Source: Nitrospira sp. (GTDB lineage: Bacteria; Nitrospirota; Nitrospiria; Nitrospirales; Nitrospiraceae). From it: DNA of 64,000 nucleotides. Shown piece after piece: positions 9,240 through 21,115 of this stretch; positions within the stretch are counted from its first letter, which is position 1, and each line of letters opens with the position of its first letter. The notes beneath the pieces are model-generated. The model ran no database searches. It was given only the letters and a program-made list of their open reading frames with translations, and was not told where the DNA came from. Position numbers and translations under genes: made by a program. The DNA lies in assembly GCA_016788885.1 (NCBI GenBank), contig JAEURX010000048.1, positions 1-64,000 of the forward strand. The letters are read 5' to 3'.

Positions 9240-10061
9240 ATGCTCGAACTGCTCACCTACGATTTCATGCAACGCTCCCTGCTTGCCGCCGCACTGGTCG
9301 GATCGGTCTGTTCCGTCATCGGCGTATTCGTGGTGCTGCGTGGACTGGCCTTTGCCGGTGCCGGGACGGCGCACGCCGCCTTTGCCGGGGTCACGCTCGC
9401 CTATCTCTTGGGGCTCCCCCCCCTGAGCCTCGCGATCGCCTTCGGACTGGCCACGGTCTGGATCACCGGATGGGTCGAGGAAAAAGGCCGCATGAAACTG
9501 GATGTCTCGATCGGCATCCTCTACACCGCCACCATGGCGCTGGCCATTCTGTTTCTGGGCTTGATGAAGACCTACAATCCAGAAGTCTACGGATATCTGT
9601 TCGGCAGTGTGCTGTCCGTCACGAAGGAGGAACTGCTGACGATCGGCGGGTTAAGTGTGGGGGTCTTGGGAACCATCCTGCTGCTCTCAAAAGAACTGTA
9701 CTTCATCGCATTCGATCAGGAAATGGCGGCAGCCTCGGGCGTCCCCGCTCGCCAGATTTTTTACCTCCTCCTGACCCTGGTCGCACTGACCGTGGTGATT
9801 GCGCTCAAAACCGTCGGCGCCATTCTGGTGTTTGCCATGATTCTGATTCCCGCGTCGACGGCTTACCAGCTCACCCACAGCCTGACGCAGATGACGCTCT
9901 ACTCCATGCTGATCGGCGTGTTCTGTTCGGTCACGGGCGTCCTGCTGTCCTACATGTTCGATTTGCCCTCGGGGCCGTCCATCGTCCTGCTCGCCACGAC
10001 CCTCTTTTTCCTGGCGGTCTGTTGCTCCCCGAAGCGACTGCATCGCGTGCATCAGGAATAA
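9240..10061 (+). CDS. znuB: Metal ABC transporter permease
   Basis: 273 residues from the ATG at 9240. A GTG at 9192 would add 16 residues that do not look like the family. Starts MLELLTYDFMQRSLLAA, typical of ZnuB/TroC permeases, with GVFVVLRGLAFAGAGTAHAAFAG and about eight transmembrane helices through SIVLLATTLFFLAVCC. The conserved FDQEMAAASGVPAR and AILVFAMILIPAS segments of the family are present. Completes the znuACB cluster. Confidence 0.92.
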   Translation: MLELLTYDFMQRSLLAAALVGSVCSVIGVFVVLRGLAFAGAGTAHAAFAGVTLAYLLGLPPLSLAIAFGLATVWITGWVEEKGRMKLDVSIGILYTATMALAILFLGLMKTYNPEVYGYLFGSVLSVTKEELLTIGGLSVGVLGTILLLSKELYFIAFDQEMAAASGVPARQIFYLLLTLVALTVVIALKTVGAILVFAMILIPASTAYQLTHSLTQMTLYSMLIGVFCSVTGVLLSYMFDLPSGPSIVLLATTLFFLAVCCSPKRLHRVHQE

Positions 10062-10147
10062 CCGTCGCTGGGTAGACCTGACTCTGAGGCGCCCCCTCGT
10101 GATGCAGGTCGAATGTGATCGGAACGTGATGACTTGGCGAGAGCGAA

Positions 10148-10588
10148 TCAGGCTTGAGAACCAGGATGCTTGCGCGACCACACCATGCCGGTCTGTTCCT
10201 TGGCACTGAAGCCAAGCCGCTCATAGAATCCCGGTCGGCGCGTGCACAGCCAGAACAATTCAACCTGCTGCAGCGTCGGGTGATCGAGGATGCGGCGGAC
10301 GATTTCGGTCCCGATCTTCTGACCTTGATAGTCGCGGTCGACAATCACATCCCAGATGGACGCCCGAAACACATAGTCGGTCAACACGCGCCCAAAGCCG
10401 ACCAGCCTGGCCCCATCCCATGCCGTAATGACAAGATCTGTGTGTGCCAGCATGGCCCGCGCCTGTTCAAGCGCACGGTCCTTGGCCCAGGGTGCCTGCC
10501 GGTATAATTGGATCAGTTGTGCCGCGTCGAAATCGTTGCGATCAGAAAATGTGATGGGTCGTTGGCCGGTCTTGAGAGCAGAAGGCAT
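10148..10588 (-). CDS. GNAT-family N-acetyltransferase
   Basis: 146 residues, single GNAT domain. Acetyl-CoA binding motif A is seen in WDVIVDRDYQGQKIGTEIVRRIL (Q-x-x-G-x-G/A variant with GQKIGT), preceded by beta strands LVGFGRVLTDYVFRASI and followed by the C-terminal RRPGFYERLGF signature (Tyr general acid position). Similar to YjcF/AtoC-like GNATs acting on small molecules. Substrate unknown. Convergent with the metal transporter operon. Confidence 0.85.
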   Translation of the reverse strand: MPSALKTGQRPITFSDRNDFDAAQLIQLYRQAPWAKDRALEQARAMLAHTDLVITAWDGARLVGFGRVLTDYVFRASIWDVIVDRDYQGQKIGTEIVRRILDHPTLQQVELFWLCTRRPGFYERLGFSAKEQTGMVWSRKHPGSQA

Positions 10589-10651
10589 CTTGTACTAAAT
10601 TAATCCCTCCACGCGCGGGGTGTCTATTCACTGTAGTGTAAGGGGAAGACC

Positions 10652-10831
10652 ATGGGAACGCAAGTACGAAGCTGTCCAAAGTGTTTTCAATTGATGTGGC
10701 TCAAACAAGACCATTACGAAGTCATCGATGAAGAGACGGTCCGTGCCAAGTGTCCGCACTGTAGCGCCACCGTCCGGTTTCAATTGGTCACCGCCGGTGC
10801 GAATGCTGCCGGACCGAAGATGGGACATTAG
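10652..10831 (+). CDS. Small zinc-ribbon protein (59 aa)
   Basis: A short gene supported by AGGGGAAG seven bases before its ATG and by its content. It carries two CxxC knuckles, CPKC near residue 9 and CPHC near residue 38, separated by FQLMWLKQDHYEVIDEETVRAK. This is the four-Cys zinc ribbon layout of regulatory or ribosome/transcription accessory proteins. The C-terminal tail is short and Gly/Ala-rich. No signal peptide. Divergent from the GNAT gene. Function unknown. Confidence 0.75.
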   Translation: MGTQVRSCPKCFQLMWLKQDHYEVIDEETVRAKCPHCSATVRFQLVTAGANAAGPKMGH

Positions 10832-10908
10832 GCCCTCCGCACCACTCCTCGCGGACGTACGGTCGGGCGACGCCCTGCGCCACTCCCTGAGCAAGGGGTA
10901 CACTGTGC

Positions 10909-11331
10909 CTACATTCCCCGCCCCGCCCCCTCAAGCTCCGGCTGACTGCCAGGGAGGATTTTGACCAACGCGCTACGGTACTCCCCCATCCGCTTCTCCT
11001 CCGGCGGGGCCATTTTAATTTCCTTGTCCCGCTGCATTCGCTCCAGATGATCCAGAACGGCCATCAGCGGCTGGACGGCGCCTAGCACATTGCCCACCTC
11101 GAAGGCTTCGAGTGATTCCATCAGATAGTCCTGCAGCCCCCTGAATGGGGAACGCCCGCTTTGCTCCCGAAATCGCAAGAGCGCCTGCTCGAACGCCTCG
11201 ACGGCTTCCGGTTTGGGTTTGACACCGGTCGGCACGGAGGCGAGATGCACGACCGTCGGTAACTTGGAGGCATACCCTTTGAGTTGCGCAATCAGCTCAC
11301 CGATCCGATCAAGCACTGCACTGGTTTCCAT
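10909..11331 (-). CDS. Conserved hypothetical helical protein
   Basis: 140 residues from the ATG at 11331, which has AGGAAAGGA upstream. Almost wholly alpha-helical (TSAVLDRIGELIAQLKGYAS, PEAVEAFEQALLRFREQSG, RGLQDYLMESLEAF, LMAVLDHLERMQRDKEIKM). No signal peptide, membrane segment or known catalytic motif. Sixty bases downstream of the rluD-like gene on the same strand, so it may be co-transcribed. I do not recognise the family. Confidence 0.75.
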   Translation of the reverse strand: METSAVLDRIGELIAQLKGYASKLPTVVHLASVPTGVKPKPEAVEAFEQALLRFREQSGRSPFRGLQDYLMESLEAFEVGNVLGAVQPLMAVLDHLERMQRDKEIKMAPPEEKRMGEYRSALVKILPGSQPELEGAGRGM

Positions 11332-11391
11332 GATAGTCCTTTCCTGAATACCCCCAACGGCACAGCGCACATCCCGCACACTGAGCCTCGC

Positions 11392-12372
11392 TCACGCTCC
11401 AGACATGACCTCGGCCGCGGTCGCGGCGTGGAGCAGGTCTCGGACCTGCTCCATATCGTGTGGGAACGGCACGTCGAACTGATGATACTCACCACCGGTT
11501 GGATGTATGAAGCCCAACGTGCGGGCATGCAGCATCACTCGGGGAACCGGAATACCCGCGACCGCCATCACTTTAGCCCCTCCATAGGTTTTATCGCCAA
11601 GGATGGGGTGGTCGATTGACGTGAGGTGCACCCGCAATTGATGGGTACGCCCCGTCCTCGGGGTGAGACGCACATGCGCCGCAAGCTTTCCATACCGTGC
11701 CTCGATCTGATACTCGGTCGCCGAGGCTTTCGGTTTGGTTGTCCGGGCTGAAAACTTTTTTCGCTCTTTCGTGTCCCGGCCGATGGCGAGTTCAATCACC
11801 CCGTGTCCCTTCTTCGGCCTGCCCCATATCAACGCCTCATACACCCGGGTGATCGTATGCTGTTTAAACTGGGCCGCCAAGGCGCGATGCGACTGGTCGG
11901 TCTTGGCAATGACCATCACACCGGAAGTTTCTTTGTCCAGGCGATGGACCAAACCCGGTCGCTCCTTTCCACCCACATGCGAAGGCGTGACGCCCGCTGT
12001 CGCAAAGTGATGCAATAGCGCGTTCACGAGCGTGCCCGACCAATTCCCCGGCGCCGGATGCACGACCAGACCTGCCGGTTTATTCAACACTAACAGATCG
12101 GCGTCCTCGTATAGAATCTCAAAGGGAATCGCCTCTGGTTGGAGATCGAGTGATTCAGGACGAGGCACTTCCATCCTGATCCGGTCACCCGGCTTGATCT
12201 TTTGACTCGGCCGCACGGGCCGGCCATTGATCTGTATCCGGCCCTCCCCGATCAGTCGCTGCAATGCCGAGCGGGAAAACGTTGGATCACGATTGGCGAG
12301 AAAGACGTCGATCCGTTTTGACGACTCACCTCCGGTCACCACGATCTCAACCGGAGTCGTACGTACTCTCAT
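11392..12372 (-). CDS. RluA/RluD-family 23S rRNA pseudouridine synthase (copy 1)
   Basis: Isomerises uridine to pseudouridine in RNA. 326 residues from the ATG at 12372, with a GTG one codon upstream. N-terminal S4 RNA-binding domain (KRIDVFLANRDPTFSRSALQRLI), then the RluA catalytic domain: LVLNKPAGLVVHPAPGNWSGTLVNALLHH, catalytic Asp in GLVHRLDKETSGVMV, and LTPRTGRTHQLRVHL. Domain order matches RluD, which modifies helix 69 of 23S rRNA. A second synthase of the same architecture lies at 14.05-14.96 kb, so specificity cannot be assigned to either. Confidence 0.93.
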   Translation of the reverse strand: MRVRTTPVEIVVTGGESSKRIDVFLANRDPTFSRSALQRLIGEGRIQINGRPVRPSQKIKPGDRIRMEVPRPESLDLQPEAIPFEILYEDADLLVLNKPAGLVVHPAPGNWSGTLVNALLHHFATAGVTPSHVGGKERPGLVHRLDKETSGVMVIAKTDQSHRALAAQFKQHTITRVYEALIWGRPKKGHGVIELAIGRDTKERKKFSARTTKPKASATEYQIEARYGKLAAHVRLTPRTGRTHQLRVHLTSIDHPILGDKTYGGAKVMAVAGIPVPRVMLHARTLGFIHPTGGEYHQFDVPFPHDMEQVRDLLHAATAAEVMSGA

Positions 12373-12702
12373 CACATGCTAACTGCTTGAAGGATGGCTG
12401 ACCTCACGGCGTGCGTAGGCTGACACAGGGGCTCGGCAAAAACAAGATGCCGAACTAGTCCACCGCTTCTACACATGTGCCACACAGATCATCCACATCT
12501 CATCCACATGATATTCACTCATGAGTAGCACGCGTGCATCATCATGACCCAGCCCAGTCTTGTTCAATTCTGACAGTCCAGCCGAAATTTTGACGCCACG
12601 TCCAAGTGCATTCTCATAGGCTCTTCCAGGATGGCCCTCTCCGCATGAACTAAAATCAGGTGGTTAGCGACGTATCTATTCAGCGTCTCATGGGCATTCG
12701 AA
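12373..12702. other. Intergenic region with TCATCCACA direct repeats
   Basis: About 330 bases with no gene. It contains TCATCCACA at 12489-12497 and 12500-12508, an 11-base period. The same nonamer recurs at 12773-12781 and TGTGGACAA at 12840-12848, inside the following gene. These resemble DnaA boxes (TTATCCACA) with one mismatch, or the TTGTCCACA variant. There is no obvious AT-rich unwinding element. Confidence 0.4.
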
Positions 12703-13245
12703 TTGCTTTCTATATCTCGCAGGTTCGAAGTCATACATGAGTTGGAGCAAGCCCTCGCGATGAACTCAGATTTCATCCACAGAATTCTCAGATCGCTCCA
12801 GAATTCTTTTGGCTCGAAATTACAGGTGCGCGTGCCACCTGTGGACAACCACAGGCCTTCGCCTGAACCGGTCGCCCAGCGCGAACGTCGCATCGACGCA
12901 CGATTTTCGGTCAAGACCCCATGCCTGTACGGGTTGCTGCGAGAACGACGGCAGGAGACACCGCTCATCTCGGGCAAGGCGCACTCGTTAAACATTAGCT
13001 CCGAGGGCATCCTCCTGCTGCTGGACCAAAAGGCCCTTGATGGGCAACTCCTTACACTCCACAATCCCGCCCTGCAGCCACAGCGAGAGACGAGTCTCTT
13101 TGAAGTGCGATGGACGACCGAACTACCGGTCGGATCGCAGCAGTCTTGTTATCTGGTGGGGTGTCATCTCGCCTTCGGACGTTTTCCCTTCTTTCTCCTC
13201 CAGCGTCGGCACTTGGACCGCGACATTTCAAGCCTCTCGCTGTAG
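12703..13245 (+). CDS. PilZ-domain protein (probable c-di-GMP receptor)
   Basis: 180 residues from a TTG at 12703; an ATG at 12760 would give 161 residues and is equally possible. An N-terminal helical part (RFEVIHELEQALAMNSDFIHRIL) precedes a PilZ domain. The two PilZ binding signatures are present: the Arg motif in RERRIDARF (RRxxxR) and N-I-S-S-E-G in AHSLNISSEGILLLLD (D/N-x-S-x-x-G). Later strands include LFEVRWTTELP and SCYLVGCHLAFG. It probably binds c-di-GMP made by enzymes such as the GGDEF protein at 2.8 kb. No neighbour indicates its target. Confidence 0.7.
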   Translation: MLSISRRFEVIHELEQALAMNSDFIHRILRSLQNSFGSKLQVRVPPVDNHRPSPEPVAQRERRIDARFSVKTPCLYGLLRERRQETPLISGKAHSLNISSEGILLLLDQKALDGQLLTLHNPALQPQRETSLFEVRWTTELPVGSQQSCYLVGCHLAFGRFPFFLLQRRHLDRDISSLSL

Positions 13246-13371
13246 TGACATACACCTCTTTCTTTCGTAATGACTGCCCTCTCAGCGCCGAGTTCATACA
13301 GTGCCGGGTCCAGCCACAGCCTTCGCCGAATTGCGTTGAAGTGGAGAGGCGAGGCGCTGAGGGCAGGGATG

Positions 13372-13856
13372 ACCAGGCTCCGTGGACATACTGATAACGG
13401 GACTCCACCATCTCTACGCCTAACGCTCTCGACATAAAGCGTGCCTGTCAATACGAATATCCACCTGCTCCTTACAGGCAGACGCGCCAAGAAGCTGAGA
13501 TACAGAACGCCTACGGTAGTGACTGCCAGACAGCCAACGATGGTCTAGGAGTAATAAACATGGCCTGTGGGATGCAGGCCCTCGAAGAGCTTGAACATTT
13601 CGTGAATCTGCGCGGCTTCGTCGAGGGAAAGATAATAAAAGATCTCGGCAAGTCCGGCCCAGTGTCGTCTGTCTTTGCCTCCGACCCTCCATTCACAGCG
13701 CGCGACCACCGTGAGCAAAGCGGCCCTCAAGAGCAGGATCATCGATGAGAATCATGCCGGCGCGTTGGCTTCGTGGCCCAGATTGAATTGCCGTTCAACA
13801 CCCCATTTGATAGTGAAGGCCCTGGACGTACTTCAGATATTGCCTGACACAATGCG
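13372..13856 (-). pseudogene. Decayed multi-pass membrane protein gene
   Basis: Minus-strand reading gives a coherent hydrophobic protein broken by stops and shifts: VRQYLKYVQGLHYQ (frame 1), shift near 13815, VERQFNLGHEANAPA, TGA at 13752-13754, FSSMILLLRAALLTVVA, GLAEIFYYLSLDEAAQIHEM, GLHPTGHVYYS, TAG at 13545-13547, TIVGCLAVTTVGVLYLSFLA, RWIFVLTGTLYV, shift near 13430, ALGVEMVESRYQYVHGA. Both stops fall where Trp (TGG) would read through (APAWFSS, YYSWTIVG). I recall similar intact membrane proteins but cannot name the family. Transmembrane helices: about three in the remnant. Flanks on both sides are non-coding. Confidence 0.65.
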
Positions 13857-14049
13857 CGCCCGATAAGCAGAACCCCGGGAGGGCCAGGCCAGCCTGCACC
13901 ATTTTGACGTGTGACTGACGGTCATAAGAGGGTTTCGAAGAGAGTGATCATGTGGCGAAGCATACCCATCCTCATACGGATGCCAAGGACTTGCCGCCAT
14001 ACATGCGCGGTAGCCCTTCTCCGTCTCACGTGTGGGATTGATGGAGCTT
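13857..14049. other. Degenerate intergenic stretch
   Basis: No gene-like frame. It sits between the membrane-protein pseudogene and the second RluD-like gene and is probably further eroded sequence. Confidence 0.35.
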
Positions 14050-14964
14050 TCAACGACGGAGCAGGTGACTGGTGGATTGGAAATCTTCCGGTGCCGCCAC
14101 AGTGAATTCACAATAGGTGTGATGTTCTGGATGTCGAAATCCGAGCCTCCTCGCATGCAACATCACCCTGGAGACCTGTGGGCCGTCCATCGTGCGGCAC
14201 TGACCTTCGCTGTAGAGGCGGTCGCCGAGAATCGAGTGTCCGATCGTCTCAAGATGCGCTCGAATTTGATGGGTCCTGCCTGTACGAGGCATCAGCACGA
14301 GATGCGAAGCCACTCCTCCAAAGATCTCCTCAACCCTGTATGCGGTGGTGGCGGGTTTCGGACGCAGGGTGCGCGTCGACGTCCGTGTCGGTCTGCCTGT
14401 CTCAGGACCAATGGCCTTGTCAATCAGGCCTACCGCCGGGTGCGGTACTCCATGGACGAGCGCTTCATATTCCCTGTTCACGCTGTGGCACTCGAATTGT
14501 TCCGACAGGCGCCGATGAGCCGCCTTGGTTTTGGCAACCACGAGGACCCCAGAGGTGTCCTTATCGAGTCGATGGACAACGCCGATGTGGTCTACGCTGC
14601 CGGACGTGTTCGCATGGTGGAGTAAGGCGTTGAGCAATGTGTCGTTCCAATGCCCGGGGCCTGGGTGAGACACAATCCCGGCTGGTTTGTTGACGACCAA
14701 GCAGGCAGCATCTTCGAAGAGAATGTCCAGCGCTTGCGTCTGCCCGTTGAACAACATGGGCGCCGGCTGCGGGGTGTCGAGGTGGACGATGTCACCCGGC
14801 TGAAGTTTCCGACTTGGTTTGGCGACTCGATGGTTGATGCGCACCCACCCGGCTTCGATCATTCGCTGTAAGGCCGCGCGCGACAACTTTGGTTCACGAT
14901 GAACCAGAAATAGGTCCAATCGTTTCGGTCGTTCCCCGGCAGAGATGATGAATTCGGTCTGCAT
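14050..14964 (-). CDS. RluA/RluD-family pseudouridine synthase (copy 2)
   Basis: 304 residues from the ATG at 14964, with a TTG three codons upstream. Same architecture as copy 1: S4 domain (KRLDLFLVHREPKLSRAALQRMI), LVVNKPAGIVSHPGPGHWNDTLLNALLHH, catalytic Asp in GVVHRLDKDTSGVLV, and LMPRTGRTHQIRAHL. Shorter than copy 1 by 22 residues, mainly in loops, and clearly divergent in sequence, so the two are old paralogues, not a recent duplication. It probably modifies a different uridine in 23S rRNA or tRNA. Confidence 0.92.
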   Translation of the reverse strand: MQTEFIISAGERPKRLDLFLVHREPKLSRAALQRMIEAGWVRINHRVAKPSRKLQPGDIVHLDTPQPAPMLFNGQTQALDILFEDAACLVVNKPAGIVSHPGPGHWNDTLLNALLHHANTSGSVDHIGVVHRLDKDTSGVLVVAKTKAAHRRLSEQFECHSVNREYEALVHGVPHPAVGLIDKAIGPETGRPTRTSTRTLRPKPATTAYRVEEIFGGVASHLVLMPRTGRTHQIRAHLETIGHSILGDRLYSEGQCRTMDGPQVSRVMLHARRLGFRHPEHHTYCEFTVAAPEDFQSTSHLLRR

Positions 14965-15075
14965 ACGTATCAAGCCCTGGCGATGCCGCGCGATAGCCTC
15001 ACGGCATTGCGCTTCAACCGAAGTCCTGCGCCTGGCTGGAAATGGCGCGATCTTGTGACGTCCCTACGACGTCCG

Positions 15076-15978
15076 TCAACGCGCGGGTGCTAGGCGTTCC
15101 TGGGGCGAACCAGGAGTGTCCCGCTTGAGTTGTTCGACTTGTCGTTCCTTGTCGGCAAGTTGGCCTTTGAGTTGCTGAATCTCCCGTTCAAGTCGGGAAA
15201 TCATGGTTGATGGGTCTGACAAAGTATCGTCGCTTAGGGATGATCCGTTCGGTTGAACTGGGCGAGTCTCGCCAGGTTGGCCGGGATACGGGGCTTGCTG
15301 TGTCACTGGTGATCGGTCCGTCAAGCGGAGATGGGCCAGATATCCGTCGTAGTCCAAGATCATTTCGTTCGCCGAGGCTCGGTGCCCCCCGGACCAGTTG
15401 GCTTTCATCGCCAGGACATATCGTCTTGGTTCAATGTTCAGGACACCGCCGCTTCCATGGACTGAATACAGGGGATTACTCTGGATCTTCGCGAGCTCTG
15501 GTGAGTGTTTCGTGAGAGGGGTTCGATGATTCGCAATGACAATATGAAGTCGATGCGCCTCCTGAAAGAGGCCGCCTGACGTGACCAGGCTGTCTTCGAT
15601 GCCGCCTTTCCGGATGACCGCGAAGGCCACCCATTCATGCGGTAAGGCCTGTTGGAACGCTGCCGTCACGCTCGGCAGGATCTGCTGCAGATCTTCGACT
15701 GAAAAGACATCGCGCACCGGCTTCGGTTCGTCCATCATGCCAACGCGCTGTTCGAGAAACAGCCTGCTGAGAATGGCAAACAGGTCCTGCTCATTCCAGT
15801 GAGCTGGATGTTGGTACTGCACTGAGGGGCGCTCAGAGGGGACAACAGAATCCAACCTCACGAACCATGTCGCCTCAGCCTGAATCGGTCGAGTCTGTAT
15901 TGGAGGCGCGGCGCACGCCGAGGCCAGGAGAAGAATGATGAGTCCAACGCAGGAGTGGAAGAGATTGGCGTGGAGCAC
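15076..15978 (-). CDS. Lipoprotein with C-terminal coiled coil, unknown function
   Basis: 300 residues from a GTG at 15978; the frame continues upstream antisense to nothing useful and over atpC, so the start is inferred from the signal peptide. Lipobox LLASAC follows a hydrophobic helix (SCVGLIILLLASAC), so the mature protein is lipid-anchored. The middle (DLFAILSRLFLEQRV, SVTAAFQQALPHEWVAFAVI, GGVLNIEPRRYVLAMKANWSG) is soluble and mixed alpha/beta. The end (STMISRLEREIQQLKGQLADK) is a coiled coil. Last gene of the ATP synthase block, about 60 bases after atpC, possibly co-transcribed. Family not recognised. Confidence 0.75.
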   Translation of the reverse strand: MLHANLFHSCVGLIILLLASACAAPPIQTRPIQAEATWFVRLDSVVPSERPSVQYQHPAHWNEQDLFAILSRLFLEQRVGMMDEPKPVRDVFSVEDLQQILPSVTAAFQQALPHEWVAFAVIRKGGIEDSLVTSGGLFQEAHRLHIVIANHRTPLTKHSPELAKIQSNPLYSVHGSGGVLNIEPRRYVLAMKANWSGGHRASANEMILDYDGYLAHLRLTDRSPVTQQAPYPGQPGETRPVQPNGSSLSDDTLSDPSTMISRLEREIQQLKGQLADKERQVEQLKRDTPGSPQERLAPAR

Positions 15979-16039
15979 ATTGGCGCCGAATGAACGGGCG
16001 CGAAGAAATCCACTGACGGGAGGTCGAGAGAGCGCCCCC

Positions 16040-16462
16040 TTACGCGTGGCCGGCTTTTCGAGCACGGTCGGCGATCTTCTTTCGAAGACGGGCTTTTTCG
16101 AGACTGATCTGCGCTTCTTTGACCTCTGAAGGGAGGCCTCCTGCCTGGAGGCGCTGTTCGGCCTTTTCCACGGCCTGCTGTGCGCGACCAACATCGATAT
16201 CCTCAGCCTTCTCGGCAATTTCGGCCATGACGGTGACTTTGGCAGGTGTGACTTCGGCATAGCCCCACAAGATCGACATGTAGTGCCAGACATCGTGTGA
16301 CTTATAACGCAGCTCGCCGATGCGCAGACTGGACAGGAGGTGGCAATGTCCCGGAAGGACACCGAACTCGCCCTCACTGCCGGGAGCGATGACTTCATCG
16401 ACCTCCTGGCTCAGGAGCAATTTTTCCGGCGTCACGACTTCTAACAGAATCTTTCCTGCCAT
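16040..16462 (-). CDS. atpC: ATP synthase F1 epsilon subunit
   Basis: 140 residues from the ATG at 16462 (CAGGAAAAG upstream). N-terminal beta-sandwich with EVVTPEKLLLSQEVDEVIAP, GSEGEFGVLPGHCHLLSSL and WGYAEVTPAKVTVMAEIAE, then the helical hairpin (RAQQAVEKAEQRL, SLEKARLRKKIADRARK). It couples rotation to catalysis and inhibits ATP hydrolysis. Last F1 gene in the atpHAGDC order, 115 bases after atpD. Confidence 0.95.
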   Translation of the reverse strand: MAGKILLEVVTPEKLLLSQEVDEVIAPGSEGEFGVLPGHCHLLSSLRIGELRYKSHDVWHYMSILWGYAEVTPAKVTVMAEIAEKAEDIDVGRAQQAVEKAEQRLQAGGLPSEVKEAQISLEKARLRKKIADRARKAGHA

Positions 16463-16577
16463 CGTTCTTTTCCTGCTCTCTAGCAAAAGGGCTAGCGGTC
16501 AGGATGCCCTGCCGTGCGCGCATCGGCCGAGCACCTTCTAAGCGTGCGCGGTCTGCGAGCACAAGGGCATCTGGCTG

Positions 16578-18056
<1,479 letters not shown>

Positions 18057-18088
18057 TTACCGTCGTGCAGCATTCCTCAGTCCAGATT

Positions 18089-18976
18089 TTATTTCAGGGC
18101 CTCTGCGCCACCCACGATATCCATGAGTTCTTTGGTGATGGCCGCCTGGCGGGTCTTGTTGTAATACAAGGTGACTTTCTTGATCAGCTGACCCGCATTC
18201 CGGGTCGCGCCGTCCATCGCCGCCATCCGTGCGCCATGCTCTGCGGCCGCCGACTCCAACAAAATACGGTACGTCTGAATTTGAAAGTGCTTCGGCACCA
18301 AGGCGTTCAGCAATTCAGCCTCATCCGGCTCGTACAAGTAGCTGCCACCGGTCGAAGTCTGCTCCGGCCCGTTTGGCGCAGTGCCGAACTCAGCAGCCGC
18401 GTCGATAGGGAATAACTTTTCGACGATCACGCGTTGTTGAATGGCTGACTTGAACTCGTTGTACACGACATAGAGCTCGTCGAAGGTGCCCTTCACAAAG
18501 TTTTCGGTCAGGTCTCCACCGATATCGATGGCATGCTCAAAACTCAATTTATCGAAAATCCCGGTCCACTCCTGCCTGATGGGCCAGGACCGCCGGCGGA
18601 AATAATCACGGCCCTTTCGTCCGATCAGGCTGAGATTGACCGACAACCCTTGCGACTCGCATTGCCGGACAAACTCGGCGCTCTTTCTGACGATGTTGCC
18701 GTTGAACCCACCGCAGAGACCGCGATCGCTCGTGACGACGAGGATTTCGATTTTCTTCCCTTCTCGCTTTTGGAGTAACGGATGGGAGGTACGATTCACA
18801 CGTTGGCTCAGATTGCTGAGCACCCCGCGCATCTTGTGCGCATAGGGTCGCGCAGCCAGAATACGATCTTGCGAACGCTTGAGCTTCGCGGCCGCAACCA
18901 TCTTCATGGCTTTGGTAATTTTCTGCGTATTCTTAAAGGCGGCGATTTTTCGCCGCAGAGATTGTAAGCTCGGCAT
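18089..18976 (-). CDS. atpG: ATP synthase F1 gamma subunit
   Basis: 295 residues, the central rotor shaft. N-terminal helix PSLQSLRRKIAAFKNTQKITKAMKMVAAAKLKRSQ and C-terminal helix AAMDGATRNAGQLIKKVTLYYNKTRQAAITKELMDIVGGAEAL are the two coiled-coil strands typical of gamma. The middle Rossmann-like domain (LVVTSDRGLCGGFNGNIV) is intact. 66 bases downstream of atpA. Confidence 0.97.
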   Translation of the reverse strand: MPSLQSLRRKIAAFKNTQKITKAMKMVAAAKLKRSQDRILAARPYAHKMRGVLSNLSQRVNRTSHPLLQKREGKKIEILVVTSDRGLCGGFNGNIVRKSAEFVRQCESQGLSVNLSLIGRKGRDYFRRRSWPIRQEWTGIFDKLSFEHAIDIGGDLTENFVKGTFDELYVVYNEFKSAIQQRVIVEKLFPIDAAAEFGTAPNGPEQTSTGGSYLYEPDEAELLNALVPKHFQIQTYRILLESAAAEHGARMAAMDGATRNAGQLIKKVTLYYNKTRQAAITKELMDIVGGAEALK

Positions 18977-19041
18977 TCGTGTACGCTCTCAGCCCCTAGC
19001 GTCACGCCCTCAGCTCGAGGCTGAACGGCAACGCGTGGTGG

Positions 19042-20559
<1,518 letters not shown>

Positions 20560-20561
20560 GG

Positions 20562-21101
20562 CTACTCCTTGGTCAACACTCGCTGCATGGCGCTCAGTCG
20601 GCCCCGGACCGTGCTGTCTACGACGGTGCTGCCCAGGCGGATATGGAGGCCGGCGACATGTTCAGGTTCTGTATGGAAAGTGACATCGACATCGCGCCGC
20701 AGGACATCGCGCAGTCGGGCGGTAATCCGATCCTGCTCCGTCGCGGGCAAGGCGGTTGCGGAGGACACGAGCACTTGCTGGGTCCCTTTGGATTCATCCA
20801 CCAGCTTGGCAAAGGCCTCGGCGATATCGGGCAGGAAACTGACGCGATTTTTTTTCACCAACTGATCGAGGAACCGCTTGACCACCGGCGGACATCCACA
20901 CTGAGTAGCCAATTCAATCAGCACGGCGAGCTTGGTGGCTTCCGGAAACACGGGTGAGGCAATCGCGTGCCGCAGGGCGGCTGATTGCGTGAACGCCTCC
21001 CCCAAACCATTCAATCCGGCTCGGGCCGACTCGATGCTGGGAGTGTCAAGAAGTTCGAACAGAGCCTTTGCGTATCGACGTGCGACGGCTGTCTTAATCA
21101 C
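20562..21101 (-). CDS. atpH: ATP synthase F1 delta subunit
   Basis: 179 residues from a GTG at 21101, forming the peripheral-stalk link at the top of F1. [13 protein letters not shown] start, [24 protein letters not shown] and the OSCP C-terminal signature [38 protein letters not shown]. First gene of an F1-only cluster (atpHAGDC). No atpB, atpE or atpF lies upstream, where mnmA is found, so the F0 genes must be elsewhere on the chromosome. Confidence 0.95.
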   Translation of the reverse strand: MIKTAVARRYAKALFELLDTPSIESARAGLNGLGEAFTQSAALRHAIASPVFPEATKLAVLIELATQCGCPPVVKRFLDQLVKKNRVSFLPDIAEAFAKLVDESKGTQQVLVSSATALPATEQDRITARLRDVLRRDVDVTFHTEPEHVAGLHIRLGSTVVDSTVRGRLSAMQRVLTKE

Positions 21102-21115
21102 AATACCTATCCGCT

